From contig NKIZ01000001.1 in the NCBI GenBank assembly GCA_002256425.1, positions 3,197,001 to 3,261,000 of the forward strand: a stretch of 64,000 nt of DNA, given 5' to 3'. Source of the DNA: Alphaproteobacteria bacterium PA2. GTDB taxonomy: Bacteria; Pseudomonadota; Alphaproteobacteria; Caulobacterales; Caulobacteraceae. The translations under genes and the position numbers were made by a program. Positions 1 through 8,328 of the stretch are shown here, piece after piece. The notes under the pieces were generated by a model, which was given only the letters and a program-made list of their open reading frames with translations, made no database searches and was not told the origin of the DNA. Each line of letters begins with the position of its first letter. Within the stretch, counting starts at the first letter, position 1.

Positions 1-47
1 CCGGTGATGATGGCGACCTTGCCGGTCAGATCGAAGAGCTCGCCCAT
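1..47 (-). CDS. SDR-family oxidoreductase, N-terminal fragment
   Basis: Only the first 15 codons are in the window; the gene continues past its left edge. The reverse strand reads MGELFDLTGKVAIITG, the typical opening of a classical short-chain dehydrogenase/reductase (beta-strand 1 and the start of the glycine-rich NAD(P)-binding loop). An AGAGGAAA ribosome-binding sequence lies just upstream of the ATG. The substrate cannot be told from this fragment. It is divergent from the FMN-binding gene at 258, with a hairpin repeat between them. Confidence 0.8.
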   Translation of the reverse strand, partial: MGELFDLTGKVAIIT

Positions 48-138
48 GATGTTTCCTCTTAAACGCGCGTTTGATTGTTGGATGTCATTTGCCGTTGGGG
101 TGGACGGGAGGTCAAGGCTTGGGTTTGATCGGGTCCGG

Positions 139-244
139 AGCTTGGTCCGATAAGTGGGAACCGGTTATCGGATCGAACCAAGCTCCAACTTCTTGAGATT
201 GAGCCTCATCCCTTGAGACGAAACCGTTTCAAGGGATGAGGCTC
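139..244 (-). repeat. Double-hairpin intergenic repeat, diverged copy, inverted
   Basis: There are two adjacent palindromes. At 139-184 an outer stem AGCTTGGT/ACCAAGCT encloses an inner stem CCGATAA/TTATCGG. At 201-244 a perfect 16-bp stem starts GAGCCTCATCCCTTGA. Read on the minus strand, the module order and the core GATAACCGGTTCCCAC followed by TTATC match the tandem copies at 46562-46785, so this is a diverged, inverted member of the same family. The layout resembles the RIME-type mosaic elements of Rhizobiales. The second hairpin ends 13 nt before the ATG at 258 and abuts its GGGGAG ribosome-binding site. Confidence 0.8.
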
Positions 245-257
245 GGGGAGACAAAAC

Positions 258-869
258 ATGACCGTGATCACCAGCATCGAAGGCCTTGAGCAAATCTATG
301 GCGCTGTCGGGCCGACCTCGGCTCTCAAGGAGTTAGATCATCTCAATCCGGAATACCGCGCCTATATCGAGGCCTCGCCCTTCTGCGCCCTGGCGACCAG
401 CGGGCCGGAGGGCCTGGACTGCTCCCCCCGGGGCGACAGGGGCAGCGTGGTCCGCATTGCTGACGAGCGGACCCTGCTCATGCCCGACCGGCGGGGAAAC
501 AACCGTATCGATTCCCTGAGGAACATTGTCCGCGATCCCCGGGTGGCCCTGATGTTCCTGGTGCCGGGCTCGAACACCGCCATGCGGGTGAATGGCCAGG
601 GCTCTGTCTCAGTCGACCCGGACCTGCTCGACAGCTTTGTCATGGAGGGAAAGCCGCCAAGGTCGGTGATCGTCATCAGGGTCGACACCGTCTATTTCCA
701 GTGCGCCCGGGCCCTGATGCGGGGCGAAGTCTGGAACCCTGCAGCCTTCATTGACCCGGAAACCCTGCCCAGTGCGGGCCAGATGCTGGCTGCGGCCAGC
801 CAGGGTCAGGTCGGAGGAGAGGCCTACGACAAGGAATGGCCAGATCGCGCCAGGGCGTCGATGTGGTAG
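258..869 (+). CDS. Pyridoxamine 5'-phosphate oxidase-family FMN-binding protein
   Basis: A 203-aa protein of the split-barrel flavin-binding (PNPOx-like) superfamily, resembling the MSMEG_1061-type subfamily. Features seen: the SPFCALATSGPEGLDCSPRGD segment (residues 40-60) that opens the barrel, LLMPDRRGNNRIDSLRNI (about 73-90) typical of the FMN-phosphate region, and VYFQCARALMRGEVW near residues 145-160. Such proteins usually bind FMN or F420 and reduce small molecules; the substrate is unknown. The ATG at 258 has GGGGAG upstream and a strong hairpin directly before that. The M20 peptidase gene follows after 25 bp. The family call is firm; a true PdxH role is unlikely because the length and motifs differ. 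Confidence 0.85.
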   Translation: MTVITSIEGLEQIYGAVGPTSALKELDHLNPEYRAYIEASPFCALATSGPEGLDCSPRGDRGSVVRIADERTLLMPDRRGNNRIDSLRNIVRDPRVALMFLVPGSNTAMRVNGQGSVSVDPDLLDSFVMEGKPPRSVIVIRVDTVYFQCARALMRGEVWNPAAFIDPETLPSAGQMLAAASQGQVGGEAYDKEWPDRARASMW

Positions 870-894
870 TGCAGACCCAAACGGAGGCGGCCCC

Positions 895-2367
895 ATGAAG
901 ACCCCAGCAAAAATCCTTCTGGTCGGCGTCTGCGCCGGCGCACTGGTGGCAGGCGTGGTCGCCGTGCGGACGATCGGCCTGAAGCCTGCCGCAACCGAGA
1001 GCGATGTCACTGTCGCCCCATCCATAACCTATGACAGGGCGGCGGCCGCCCGGCATCTGTCCGAGGCCATCCAGATCCAGACCGTCAGCCATCAGGACCG
1101 GACGGAGGACGACCCGGCCCAGTGGGACAGACTGCATGCCTGGCTGCAGACCACCTATCCCGCCACCCACAAGGCCATGACCCGCGAGGTCGTGGCAGGC
1201 CATGGCCTGATCTACACCTGGAAGGGCTCAGATCCCGCCCTCGACCCGATCATCCTGATGGCGCACCAGGACGTGGTCCCGGTGACTCCCGGTACCGAAG
1301 GCGACTGGAAGTACGCACCATTCGCCGGACAAATTGCTGAAGGCGCCGTCTGGGGCCGTGGCGCCATCGACGACAAGGGTTCACTGGTCACCACCTTCGA
1401 GGCCATCGAGGCTTTGATGAAGTCAGGCTTTGCGCCCAAACGGACCATCATCCTGGTTTCCGGCCACGATGAAGAAGTTCGCGGCGAGGGCGCCGAAGCC
1501 GCATCTGCAGCCCTGAAGGCGCGGGGCGTGAAGGCTCACCTGGTCCTGGACGAAGGCCTGGTGGTGGTCGCCGATAATCCGATCACGGGAGGCCCTGCCG
1601 CCCTGATCGGCATTGCCGAGAAGGGTTATGGCACCCTCCAGGTCACGGCGAAGGCGGCTGGCGGGCACTCTTCAGCACCGCCGGCGGATGGCGGCGGGGT
1701 CGTGACCCTGTCCCGCGCCGTAACCGCCATCGCCGATCATCCCTTCCCCCTGGATCTGTCCGGACCCGGCGGGGAAATGCTCAAGGCTCTGGCGCCTCTG
1801 GGCAAGCTGCCGATCCGGATGGCGGTGGCCAATACCTGGCTTTTCAAGTCCGTGATCCTGAAGCAGATGGCGGCCACACCGGCCGGGGCGGCCATGCTGC
1901 ACACCACCATCGCGCCCACCATGCTGAAGGGCAGCCCCAAGGAAAATGTCCTGCCCCAGGACGCTACGGCCCAGATCAACTACCGCATAGCGCCCGGCGA
2001 CACCTCCGCAAGGGTCATGGCCAGGGCGAAGGCCGCCGTCGGCGATCTTGCCGTCGAACTCTCCTGGCCCACCGCGCCGCGTGAACCCTCAGCAGTGTCG
2101 TCCACCACCTCTGACGCCTGGAAGACCCTTGCGGCAGTCGCCGGTACAGTCTCGAAAGCGCCAGTGGCGCCGGGCCTGGTCACTGCCGGTACGGACAGCC
2201 GGTCCATGCAGCCCATCGCCTCGGACATATACCGGTTCCAGCCCCTGGTCCTCAGCCTGAAGGACACGGCCATGATCCACGGGACCAATGAGTACCTCAC
2301 CCTGGAGAATCTGGATCGGTGCGTAGATTTCTATGCGCGCTTGATTGCAACGGCGGGCTCCAAGTAA
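895..2367 (+). CDS. M20-family metallopeptidase (carboxypeptidase S-like)
   Basis: A 490-aa zinc-dependent M20 peptidase. The start at 895 was chosen because ACGGAGG precedes it and it gives an N-terminal hydrophobic segment (about residues 5-23) that acts as a signal or membrane anchor. Metal-site motifs: [10 protein letters not shown] (zinc His with the usual Asp two residues on), [11 protein letters not shown] (bridging Asp), [11 protein letters not shown] (catalytic Glu pair) and GTDSR near the C terminus. The dimerisation domain lies between ([21 protein letters not shown]). This pattern matches CPS1/Gly-X carboxypeptidases and related aminoacylases. It probably acts in the periplasm on peptides or N-acyl amino acids; the substrate is not predictable. 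Confidence 0.9.
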   Translation: MKTPAKILLVGVCAGALVAGVVAVRTIGLKPAATESDVTVAPSITYDRAAAARHLSEAIQIQTVSHQDRTEDDPAQWDRLHAWLQTTYPATHKAMTREVVAGHGLIYTWKGSDPALDPIILMAHQDVVPVTPGTEGDWKYAPFAGQIAEGAVWGRGAIDDKGSLVTTFEAIEALMKSGFAPKRTIILVSGHDEEVRGEGAEAASAALKARGVKAHLVLDEGLVVVADNPITGGPAALIGIAEKGYGTLQVTAKAAGGHSSAPPADGGGVVTLSRAVTAIADHPFPLDLSGPGGEMLKALAPLGKLPIRMAVANTWLFKSVILKQMAATPAGAAMLHTTIAPTMLKGSPKENVLPQDATAQINYRIAPGDTSARVMARAKAAVGDLAVELSWPTAPREPSAVSSTTSDAWKTLAAVAGTVSKAPVAPGLVTAGTDSRSMQPIASDIYRFQPLVLSLKDTAMIHGTNEYLTLENLDRCVDFYARLIATAGSK

Positions 2368-2453
2368 AACCCGACCAACTTCGGGGAGCCCCCTTGCAGT
2401 GCGCGGCGGCGCACATCAGGTTCCCTTCCATGGATACGCGGAGCAAAGACACC

Positions 2454-3062
2454 ATGCGCAATTGGCGGCTGGACGAAGACGAGGAAGAGGGCGAGCCCAA
2501 ACCGGACATGCCGATGACGGCGGGGCCGGTCCAGAACGCCCTGTTCAAGTCGCGCACCGTGCTGATCTTCGGCCCGATCAATATGCGCCTGGCCGAGCGG
2601 GTCACCGCCCAGCTCCTGGCCCTGGCTAATGACGACGCTGAAAAGCCGATCCGGGTGATCATCAACTCGCCGGGCGGTCACGTGGAAAGCGGCGACACCA
2701 TCCACGACATGATCAAGTTCTGCGGTCCGCAGGTAAAGATGATCGGCACCGGCTGGGTGGCCAGCGCCGGCGCCAGCATCTTTGTGGGCGCGGCCAAGGA
2801 AAACCGCTTCTGCCTGCCCAATACCCGCTTCCTGCTGCACCAGCCCTCGGGCGGCGTGCGCGGTCAGGCTTCGGACATCGCCATCGAGGCCGAGGAAATC
2901 GTCAAGATGCGCGAGAGGATGAACCGCATCTACGCCAAGGAAACCGGCCAGACCTACGAGAAGATCCTGGCAGACACCCAGCGGAACTTCTGGATGGGCG
3001 CTGAGGCGGCCGTGGCCTATGGCCTGGCGTCAAAGATCATCAGCCGCCCGGACGAGGCTTAA
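2454..3062 (+). CDS. ClpP-like protease subunit with Ser-His-Asn triad
   Basis: A 202-aa protein of the ClpP/crotonase fold. The nucleophile is Ser104 (GWVASAG), the general base His129 (FLLHQP) and the oxyanion loop [10 protein letters not shown] (71-80). The third triad residue, Asp in E. coli ClpP (TERDRF), aligns with Asn178 here (TQRNFW). Ser-His-Asn triads are known in some ClpP paralogues such as Listeria ClpP1. An acidic N-terminal extension (DEDEEEGE) replaces the usual propeptide. The ATG at 2454 follows GGAG; an in-frame ATG at 2430 is an alternative. It is coupled to the GH13 gene by a 3-bp gap, and no Clp ATPase is adjacent, so it is probably a paralogue rather than the housekeeping ClpP. 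Confidence 0.85.
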   Translation: MRNWRLDEDEEEGEPKPDMPMTAGPVQNALFKSRTVLIFGPINMRLAERVTAQLLALANDDAEKPIRVIINSPGGHVESGDTIHDMIKFCGPQVKMIGTGWVASAGASIFVGAAKENRFCLPNTRFLLHQPSGGVRGQASDIAIEAEEIVKMRERMNRIYAKETGQTYEKILADTQRNFWMGAEAAVAYGLASKIISRPDEA

Positions 3063-3065
3063 GAC

Positions 3066-4664
3066 ATGACGGCCGCGCCTTGGTGGAAGGGCGCGGTCGT
3101 CTATCACATCTATGTCCGCAGCTTCTGCGACTCCAATGGCGACGGTCACGGCGACCTGGCTGGCGTGCGCTCGAAGCTCGACTACATCCAGAGCCTGGGC
3201 GTCGACGCCATCTGGCTTTCCCCCATCCACCCCTCGCCCAACCGGGACTGGGGCTATGACGTCGCCGACTTTGAAGGTGTCCACCCCGATTATGGGACCC
3301 TGGCCGATCTCGACGGCCTGATCGCCGACGCCCACGGGCGGGGGATCAAGGTCATGCTGGACGAAGTCCTGGCCCATACCTCTGACGAACACGCCTGGTT
3401 CGCCGAAAGCCGGGATGGCGGGCCGGAAGGCCCCAAGGCCGACTGGTATGTCTGGGCTGATCCGGCCGACGACGGCACGGCGCCCAACAACTGGCTGTCC
3501 GTCTTCGGCGGCCCTGCCTGGTCCTATCAGCCTGCCCGTCGCCAGCACTATCACCACAAGTTCCTGCGCCAGCAGCCCAAGCTGAACTGGCTCAACCCGG
3601 ATGCCCGGGAGGCAGCCCTCAAGGTTCTGGACTTCTGGCTGGCCCGTGGCGTCGACGGCTTCCGGCTGGATGTGGCCGGCTGCTTCCTGCACGACGAGGC
3701 CCTGCGGGACAATCCAGCCATTCCGGCCGCCCAGCGGGAGCGCCACCACTGGTCCCACGCCGGGGACATGCAGCAGCACCTGTTCGACTCCAACCTGCCT
3801 GAGAACATTCCCCTGCTGGACGTGGTCCGGCGACGGGTGGACGCCCACAATGGCCGGAACGGCGGCGATCGGTTCGTCTTCGGCGAATTCTCCGAGGAGG
3901 AAGAGCGCTGCGGCGCCTATTGCTCCCCGGAAGAAGGCCTGCACTCGGCCTATACCTTCGTCCTGCTCAAGGCGCGTCGGCTGCAGGCGAAGGTGTTCCG
4001 AGAACACCTGCAGACCCTGGAGCGCTTCCCGGATCACTGGCCCTGCATCTCCTTCTGCAATCACGACATTCCCCGCACGGTCAGCCGCTTCGGCGGGACC
4101 GAGGCCGTCGCCCGGCTGATGTTCACTCTGCTGCTGACCCTGAAGGGCGCGACCCTGATCTATCAGGGCGAGGAGCTGGGCCTGCCCGAAGGTCAGAGTC
4201 TCACCCGCACCCAGCTGCGCGACCCTGTCGGCGACCTCTACTGGCCTGTGGCCAAGGGCCGCGATGGCGCCCGTACCCCAATGCCCTGGACCGAAGACGA
4301 GTCGGCTCCAGGCTGGCTGCCCAGGGCGGTTGAGCACAGGGGCATGTCGGCGGCGACCCAGGAGGCTAACCCGGACTCCATGCTGGCCTTCAGCCGCCGG
4401 ATGATCGCCCTGCGCAAGGCCTCCCCGGCCTTGACCCGGGGCGCAACCGCCCTGATCGAGACGCCGGAACCGGTCCTGGCCTTCACCCGGACAGAAGGGG
4501 ATGAGACCATGCTTTGCGTTTTCAACATGAGCGAAGGGTCAGTCTCTTTTTCAGACCCACGTCTGTCGGCCGCAGGAATGCTTCAACTTTCCACCGGGGA
4601 TGCGGCACTGTCTGGTGAAACCCTGTCCCTGGGCCCTGCGGCAGCCGCCCTGTTCCGCCTCTAG
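3066..4664 (+). CDS. GH13 alpha-glucosidase / alpha-amylase family enzyme
   Basis: A 532-aa (beta/alpha)8-barrel glycoside hydrolase of family 13, oligo-alpha-glucosidase type. Motifs in order: the calcium-like loop SNGDGHGDLAG (23-33), region I DEVLAHTSDEH (99-109, where the usual Asn before His-Thr is Ala), region II GFRLDVA with nucleophile Asp202, region III FGEFSEEE with acid/base Glu274, and region IV FCNHDIPR with Asp334. All three catalytic carboxylates are present. A C-terminal beta-sandwich follows (FTRTEGDETMLCVFNMS). There is no signal peptide, so it is likely cytoplasmic and acts on imported maltose-type sugars. It lies 3 bp after the ClpP-like gene, so the two are probably cotranscribed. 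Confidence 0.92.
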   Translation: MTAAPWWKGAVVYHIYVRSFCDSNGDGHGDLAGVRSKLDYIQSLGVDAIWLSPIHPSPNRDWGYDVADFEGVHPDYGTLADLDGLIADAHGRGIKVMLDEVLAHTSDEHAWFAESRDGGPEGPKADWYVWADPADDGTAPNNWLSVFGGPAWSYQPARRQHYHHKFLRQQPKLNWLNPDAREAALKVLDFWLARGVDGFRLDVAGCFLHDEALRDNPAIPAAQRERHHWSHAGDMQQHLFDSNLPENIPLLDVVRRRVDAHNGRNGGDRFVFGEFSEEEERCGAYCSPEEGLHSAYTFVLLKARRLQAKVFREHLQTLERFPDHWPCISFCNHDIPRTVSRFGGTEAVARLMFTLLLTLKGATLIYQGEELGLPEGQSLTRTQLRDPVGDLYWPVAKGRDGARTPMPWTEDESAPGWLPRAVEHRGMSAATQEANPDSMLAFSRRMIALRKASPALTRGATALIETPEPVLAFTRTEGDETMLCVFNMSEGSVSFSDPRLSAAGMLQLSTGDAALSGETLSLGPAAAALFRL

Positions 4665-4707
4665 CCGACACCTTCCCCTGAAGCCTGGGTCAGACTAGAT
4701 TGCCCTC

Positions 4708-5811
4708 ATGCCTGATGGTGAAACCAAGATCGTCAATCCGCCCGGCGCCGACACCCGGTTCGGCCGCGGCTTCCTGTATGACATCTGGTACTTCGCCGCC
4801 CTGTCCCGGGACCTGAAACCCGGCAAGCTCCAGCGCTACGAATTCCTGGGCGAGCCTGTCCTGCTGGGCCGGGACCGCAAGGGCAAGGTCTATGGGGTCA
4901 AGGATATCTGTCCCCACCGCGCCGCGCCCCTGTCGGCTGGACGGCTGACGGAAGAGCCCGACGGTCGCTCGTCCGTGGAATGTCCCTATCATGGCTGGCG
5001 GTTCGGCACCGACGGCGCCTGCGCAGCCATTCCCTCCCTGGTGGACGATCAGGATCTGGACATTGCCCGGATCCGCATCCGCCGCTACCCGACGGCCGAG
5101 AGCCAGGGGATGGTCTTCATCTGGATCAGCGCCGATCCCCGCTTTGATGGCGAGCCGCCCGAACCCCCGCCCGTGTTCGAGGGCGCGGAAGGCGCGCCAA
5201 AATTCATCGACCGCATGGATTTCGACGCCCATATGGATCACGCCGTCGTCGGCCTGATGGACCCGACCCATGCGCCCTATGTCCATGGCCAGTGGTGGTC
5301 GCGGAAGGCCAAGGGCCAGCATGATAAGGCCAAGGCCTTCGCGCCTTCTGAGCGGGGCTTCTGCATGACCCGCCATCCGCCCTCAAAGAGCAACCGGCTC
5401 TATCGCCTGCTGGGCGGCGATCCACAGACCGAGATCACCTTCGCCCTGCCTGGCCAGAGGTGGGAGCATGTAATTGTCGGCAAGTACCAGGTCCTGGCCC
5501 TGACCTGCCTGACCCCTGTCCATGACCGCAAGACCCGCATCACCCAGATCGTCTGGACCGATCACTGGGTGGCCAGCCTGCTGGCGCCCTGGTTCAGGCG
5601 GATGATCCGTGTCTTCCTGCATCAGGACGGCGACATGGTGAACCTGCAGAACGAGGGCCTGAAATACGACCCGTCCCTTCTGTGGATCGACGATGCAGAC
5701 AAACAGGCCAAGTGGTACCAGCAGCTGAAACGGGAATGGGCGGCAAGCCGGGAGGCCAGGCGGCCCTTCAAAAATCCCGTTGAGGCCGTGACCCTGCGCT
5801 GGCGCAGCTGA
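4708..5811 (+). CDS. Rieske non-haem iron oxygenase, alpha-type subunit
   Basis: A 367-aa aromatic-ring-hydroxylating or O-demethylase-type oxygenase. The Rieske [2Fe-2S] ligands are Cys68-x-His70 (DICPHRAAPL) and Cys92-x2-His95 (CPYHGWRFG). The mononuclear iron site is in the catalytic domain: Asp185-x2-His188-x4-His193 (DPTHAPYVH). The length and spacing fit the single-component alpha subunits that need a separate reductase, and none is encoded nearby. The substrate is unknown; relatives include vanillate demethylase, PaO-like and phthalate oxygenases. The HAD phosphatase gene begins 5 bp after the stop. Confidence 0.9.
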   Translation: MPDGETKIVNPPGADTRFGRGFLYDIWYFAALSRDLKPGKLQRYEFLGEPVLLGRDRKGKVYGVKDICPHRAAPLSAGRLTEEPDGRSSVECPYHGWRFGTDGACAAIPSLVDDQDLDIARIRIRRYPTAESQGMVFIWISADPRFDGEPPEPPPVFEGAEGAPKFIDRMDFDAHMDHAVVGLMDPTHAPYVHGQWWSRKAKGQHDKAKAFAPSERGFCMTRHPPSKSNRLYRLLGGDPQTEITFALPGQRWEHVIVGKYQVLALTCLTPVHDRKTRITQIVWTDHWVASLLAPWFRRMIRVFLHQDGDMVNLQNEGLKYDPSLLWIDDADKQAKWYQQLKREWAASREARRPFKNPVEAVTLRWRS

Positions 5812-5816
5812 CCGAC

Positions 5817-6470
5817 TTGCCGATCATTTTCGACTTTGACGGCGTCATCGCCGACTCCGAAATCCCCTCAAGCCTCGCCGTGGCCCAGGCCCTGACCGAG
5901 ACCGGCATGCCCACCAGCCTCGAAGACGTGCTCGAGCACTATCTGGGGCGAAACCAGCAGGACAGCCGCGCGACCATACACAGGCTCTGGGGTCGGGCGC
6001 CTGACCCGAATCTTGACCAGCGCATCAGGGCCATCATGGCGTCAGGCGCGGTGGGACCAGTTGCGTCGGTTCCCGGGGTGTCTGAATTCCTGGCCAGCCT
6101 GGGCGGCCGGACCCGCGCCATCGCCTCTTCCAGCAGTCCGCAATGGATCATGGAGCATCTGGACCAGCTGGGCCTGCGCAGCCACTTTGAGGATGACAGG
6201 ATCTTCAGCGCCGCCATCCATGTGGCCCGGGGCAAGCCTCACCCGGACATCTACCTCCATGCGGCGAAGAGCCTCGGCGTCAGCCCCGACCGGGTGATCG
6301 TGATCGAGGACTCCCCCACCGGGGTCGCCGCAGCCTCTGCGGCTGGCGCACGGGTGATCGGCCTCTGCGCCGGCGGCCATATCCGGCCAGGTCATGACGC
6401 GGCCCTGAGGGCGGCCGGCGCCCATGAGATCGCATGGTCCTATGCAGAGGTCGCGCAGCTGGCAGGTTGA
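5817..6470 (+). CDS. HAD-IA family phosphatase (phosphoglycolate / beta-phosphoglucomutase-like)
   Basis: A 217-aa haloacid dehalogenase-superfamily hydrolase. Motif I IIFDFDGVIADSE has nucleophile Asp6 and Asp8. Motif II is IASSSSPQW, motif III has the Lys of RGKPHPDIYLHA, and motif IV is VIVIEDSPTGVAAA. The helical cap between motifs I and II is the subfamily I type. It hydrolyses or transfers a phosphate on a small metabolite; the substrate is unknown. The start is a TTG 5 bp after the Rieske stop, giving the canonical MPIIFDFDG opening. Cotranscription with the upstream gene is likely. Confidence 0.88.
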   Translation: MPIIFDFDGVIADSEIPSSLAVAQALTETGMPTSLEDVLEHYLGRNQQDSRATIHRLWGRAPDPNLDQRIRAIMASGAVGPVASVPGVSEFLASLGGRTRAIASSSSPQWIMEHLDQLGLRSHFEDDRIFSAAIHVARGKPHPDIYLHAAKSLGVSPDRVIVIEDSPTGVAAASAAGARVIGLCAGGHIRPGHDAALRAAGAHEIAWSYAEVAQLAG

Positions 6471-6489
6471 ACGCCGCCAATGGCCCCGG

Positions 6490-7215
6490 CTAGTAGGGGA
6501 TTTGCTGGCCATCCCAGGCGAAGAAACCGCCGGAGTCCTTGACCTCGAGCCCTGCCAGCACATTCAGCAGGGCTTCAGCGGAGGCCTGGGGCGACATCCT
6601 TGCGCCTTCACCACCCGAAAAGGGGGCTGAAAGCGCCGTCTCCACTGTTCCTGGATGGAGCGCGACACACAGGGCCATGGGATGGCTGCGGGCCAGTTCG
6701 ATGGCCAGGGTGTGAATGATCTGGTTGAGGGCGGCCTTTGACGCCCGATATCCGTACCAGCCGCCCAGTCGATTGTCTGAAATGCTGCCGACCCGGGCGG
6801 AGAGAGCGGCGAAGACGCTGCGCTCCTGGCGCGGGAGAAGTGGCAGGATGTGCTTGGCGATCAGGGCAGGCCCAATCGTATTGACGGCGAAACTGTGCGC
6901 CAGGGCCACCGGATCCAGGGCCCGCCAGGATTTCTCGGGCGTGGTGACGGCATCCTGCAGGACCCCGTTCGTCACAATCGCCAGACGGAGGGTGTCTCCA
7001 CTGTCTTTCAGCTCGTCTGCAAGGCCTGAAAGCGAGGCTTCGTCGGCTGGATCGATCTGGCGGGTGGCCAGCTTGGCATCATGAAATTGCGGTGGACGCC
7101 GGGATATGGACCACACCCTGGAAATTCTGGGATTGGCGATCAGGCGCTCGGTCAAGGCCCGTCCGATGCCGCCTGCGCCGAATACGGCGGCGGCGTAGGT
7201 CGCCCGGACTGTCAT
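6490..7215 (-). CDS. SDR-family oxidoreductase (C-factor-like)
   Basis: A 241-aa short-chain dehydrogenase. The cofactor loop is GAGGIGRAL (14-22). The active site is YGYRASKAALNQ, with the Tyr-x3-Lys pair and an upstream Ser in the FAALSARVGSI strand. The Arg after beta-2 (SISRRPPQ) suggests NADP(H). It resembles the small SDRs annotated as cell-signalling C-factor/CsgA-like proteins, which in many proteobacteria lie in light-induced photolyase clusters. It is divergent from the MerR/B12 regulator, with 42 bp between the assigned starts, so it is the obvious regulatory target. Confidence 0.85.
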   Translation of the reverse strand: MTVRATYAAAVFGAGGIGRALTERLIANPRISRVWSISRRPPQFHDAKLATRQIDPADEASLSGLADELKDSGDTLRLAIVTNGVLQDAVTTPEKSWRALDPVALAHSFAVNTIGPALIAKHILPLLPRQERSVFAALSARVGSISDNRLGGWYGYRASKAALNQIIHTLAIELARSHPMALCVALHPGTVETALSAPFSGGEGARMSPQASAEALLNVLAGLEVKDSGGFFAWDGQQIPY

Positions 7216-7257
7216 AATCTGTAAGGTCCAGGTTCTTTACCGGGCCCATTATCTGCT

Positions 7258-8328
7258 ATGGTGGCTTGGAAAACTGTTGTCACGGAAGAGCCGGCTCTTG
7301 GGTATACGGGAGAATGTCATGGACAAATCCCGAACCCGGACTGGAAATGCCGTCTAATCTTGGGGTTTTTGGGCAGTTTGTCCAGGACAAAACAGATTGT
7401 GCCCGGTGGGGCTGACCCGGCCATCGTCGTCGCGGGTAGTCATGGGCAATTGTCGATCGCCTCGGTTGAGCGCGATACGGGCATACCAAAAGAGACCTTG
7501 AGGGTCTGGGAGCGGCGCTATGGCTTCCCGGCCCCTGTACGGGACGCCCAGGATGACAGGGTCTATTCAGCAGAAGATCTGGAAAAGCTCAGACTCATTC
7601 GTCGCCTGATCGCCGTTGGCCACCGCCCCGGCAAGATCCTGAATCTGGATCTGCAGGAACTGGTGGTCCTTTCCACTGACTCCGCCGGCACAGAGTCCGA
7701 GGAAGTACAGCATGCCCTGGGCCTTCTGGTGGATAATGATGTCGACAGGTTTGAGGCCTGGCTGGCGACAGCCCTGGGGCGTGACGGCCTGAAGAGCTTT
7801 GTCCTGACGACCGCTCCAGGTCTGACGGTCGCCGTTGGCGAGGCCTGGGCCAGGGGCAAGCTGCAAATCCATCATGAGCATGTTTTCAGCGAGATCATGA
7901 CGCGTCTCCTGCGGACAGCGATCGCTGCGACGCCGCGCAAGGCCCGCGCCCCAAGGGTCCTGCTGACGACCTTTCCCCTTGAGCCTCATACCATCGGTCT
8001 CTTGATGGCCGAGGCCATGTTCGCGATCAGCGGCTGCGCCTGCATTAGCCTCGGGCCACAGACTCCTGTGCCCGACATCGCCCTGGCTGCGGGGGCCCAC
8101 CGGGCAGACATAGTTGCGCTCTCGTTCTCAAAGACCCTTGCCGCCAATCGTGTGACACAGGGATTGATCGAACTTCGGGGCATGCTGCCGCAAACCGTTG
8201 CGATCTGGGCGGGAGGCGCCTCGGAAAGTCTTGGCCGGGTGAAATCCGCCGACATCCTGATCCTGAGGGACCTGGAAAAAATCCCTGAGGCCGTCAGCGC
8301 CTGGCGGGCGGCGCTTCAGTCCGCGTAG
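7258..8328 (+). CDS. MerR-type regulator with cobalamin-binding domain (CarH/LitR-like light sensor)
   Basis: A 356-aa protein as drawn. The MerR helix-turn-helix is at about residues 65-105 (LSIASVERDTGIPKETLRVWERRYGFP). A helical cap domain follows with Trp197-x9-Glu207-His208 (WARGKLQIHHEH), the signature of AdoCbl photoreceptors such as CarH. The Rossmann B12-binding domain has Glu242-x-His244-x2-Gly247 (EPHTIG), the lower-axial-ligand motif. By family knowledge the dark AdoCbl-bound tetramer represses and light breaks it. No ribosome-binding site precedes the ATG at 7258; GTG 7399, which would leave about 17 residues before the HTH, is a likely alternative start. The 3' end overlaps the convergent thiolase gene by 13 bp. 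Confidence 0.87.
   Translation: MVAWKTVVTEEPALGYTGECHGQIPNPDWKCRLILGFLGSLSRTKQIVPGGADPAIVVAGSHGQLSIASVERDTGIPKETLRVWERRYGFPAPVRDAQDDRVYSAEDLEKLRLIRRLIAVGHRPGKILNLDLQELVVLSTDSAGTESEEVQHALGLLVDNDVDRFEAWLATALGRDGLKSFVLTTAPGLTVAVGEAWARGKLQIHHEHVFSEIMTRLLRTAIAATPRKARAPRVLLTTFPLEPHTIGLLMAEAMFAISGCACISLGPQTPVPDIALAAGAHRADIVALSFSKTLAANRVTQGLIELRGMLPQTVAIWAGGASESLGRVKSADILILRDLEKIPEAVSAWRAALQSA
7319..7357 (+). CDS. Possible 12-codon leader ORF upstream of the B12 regulator
   Basis: An ATG preceded by a GGGAGA sequence 4-5 nt away encodes MDKSRTRTGNAV and then TAA. It lies in another frame from the regulator, inside the doubtful 5' part of that gene. If the regulator really starts at GTG 7399, this would be a short upstream ORF in its leader. 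It could equally be chance. Confidence 0.2.
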   Translation: MDKSRTRTGNAV

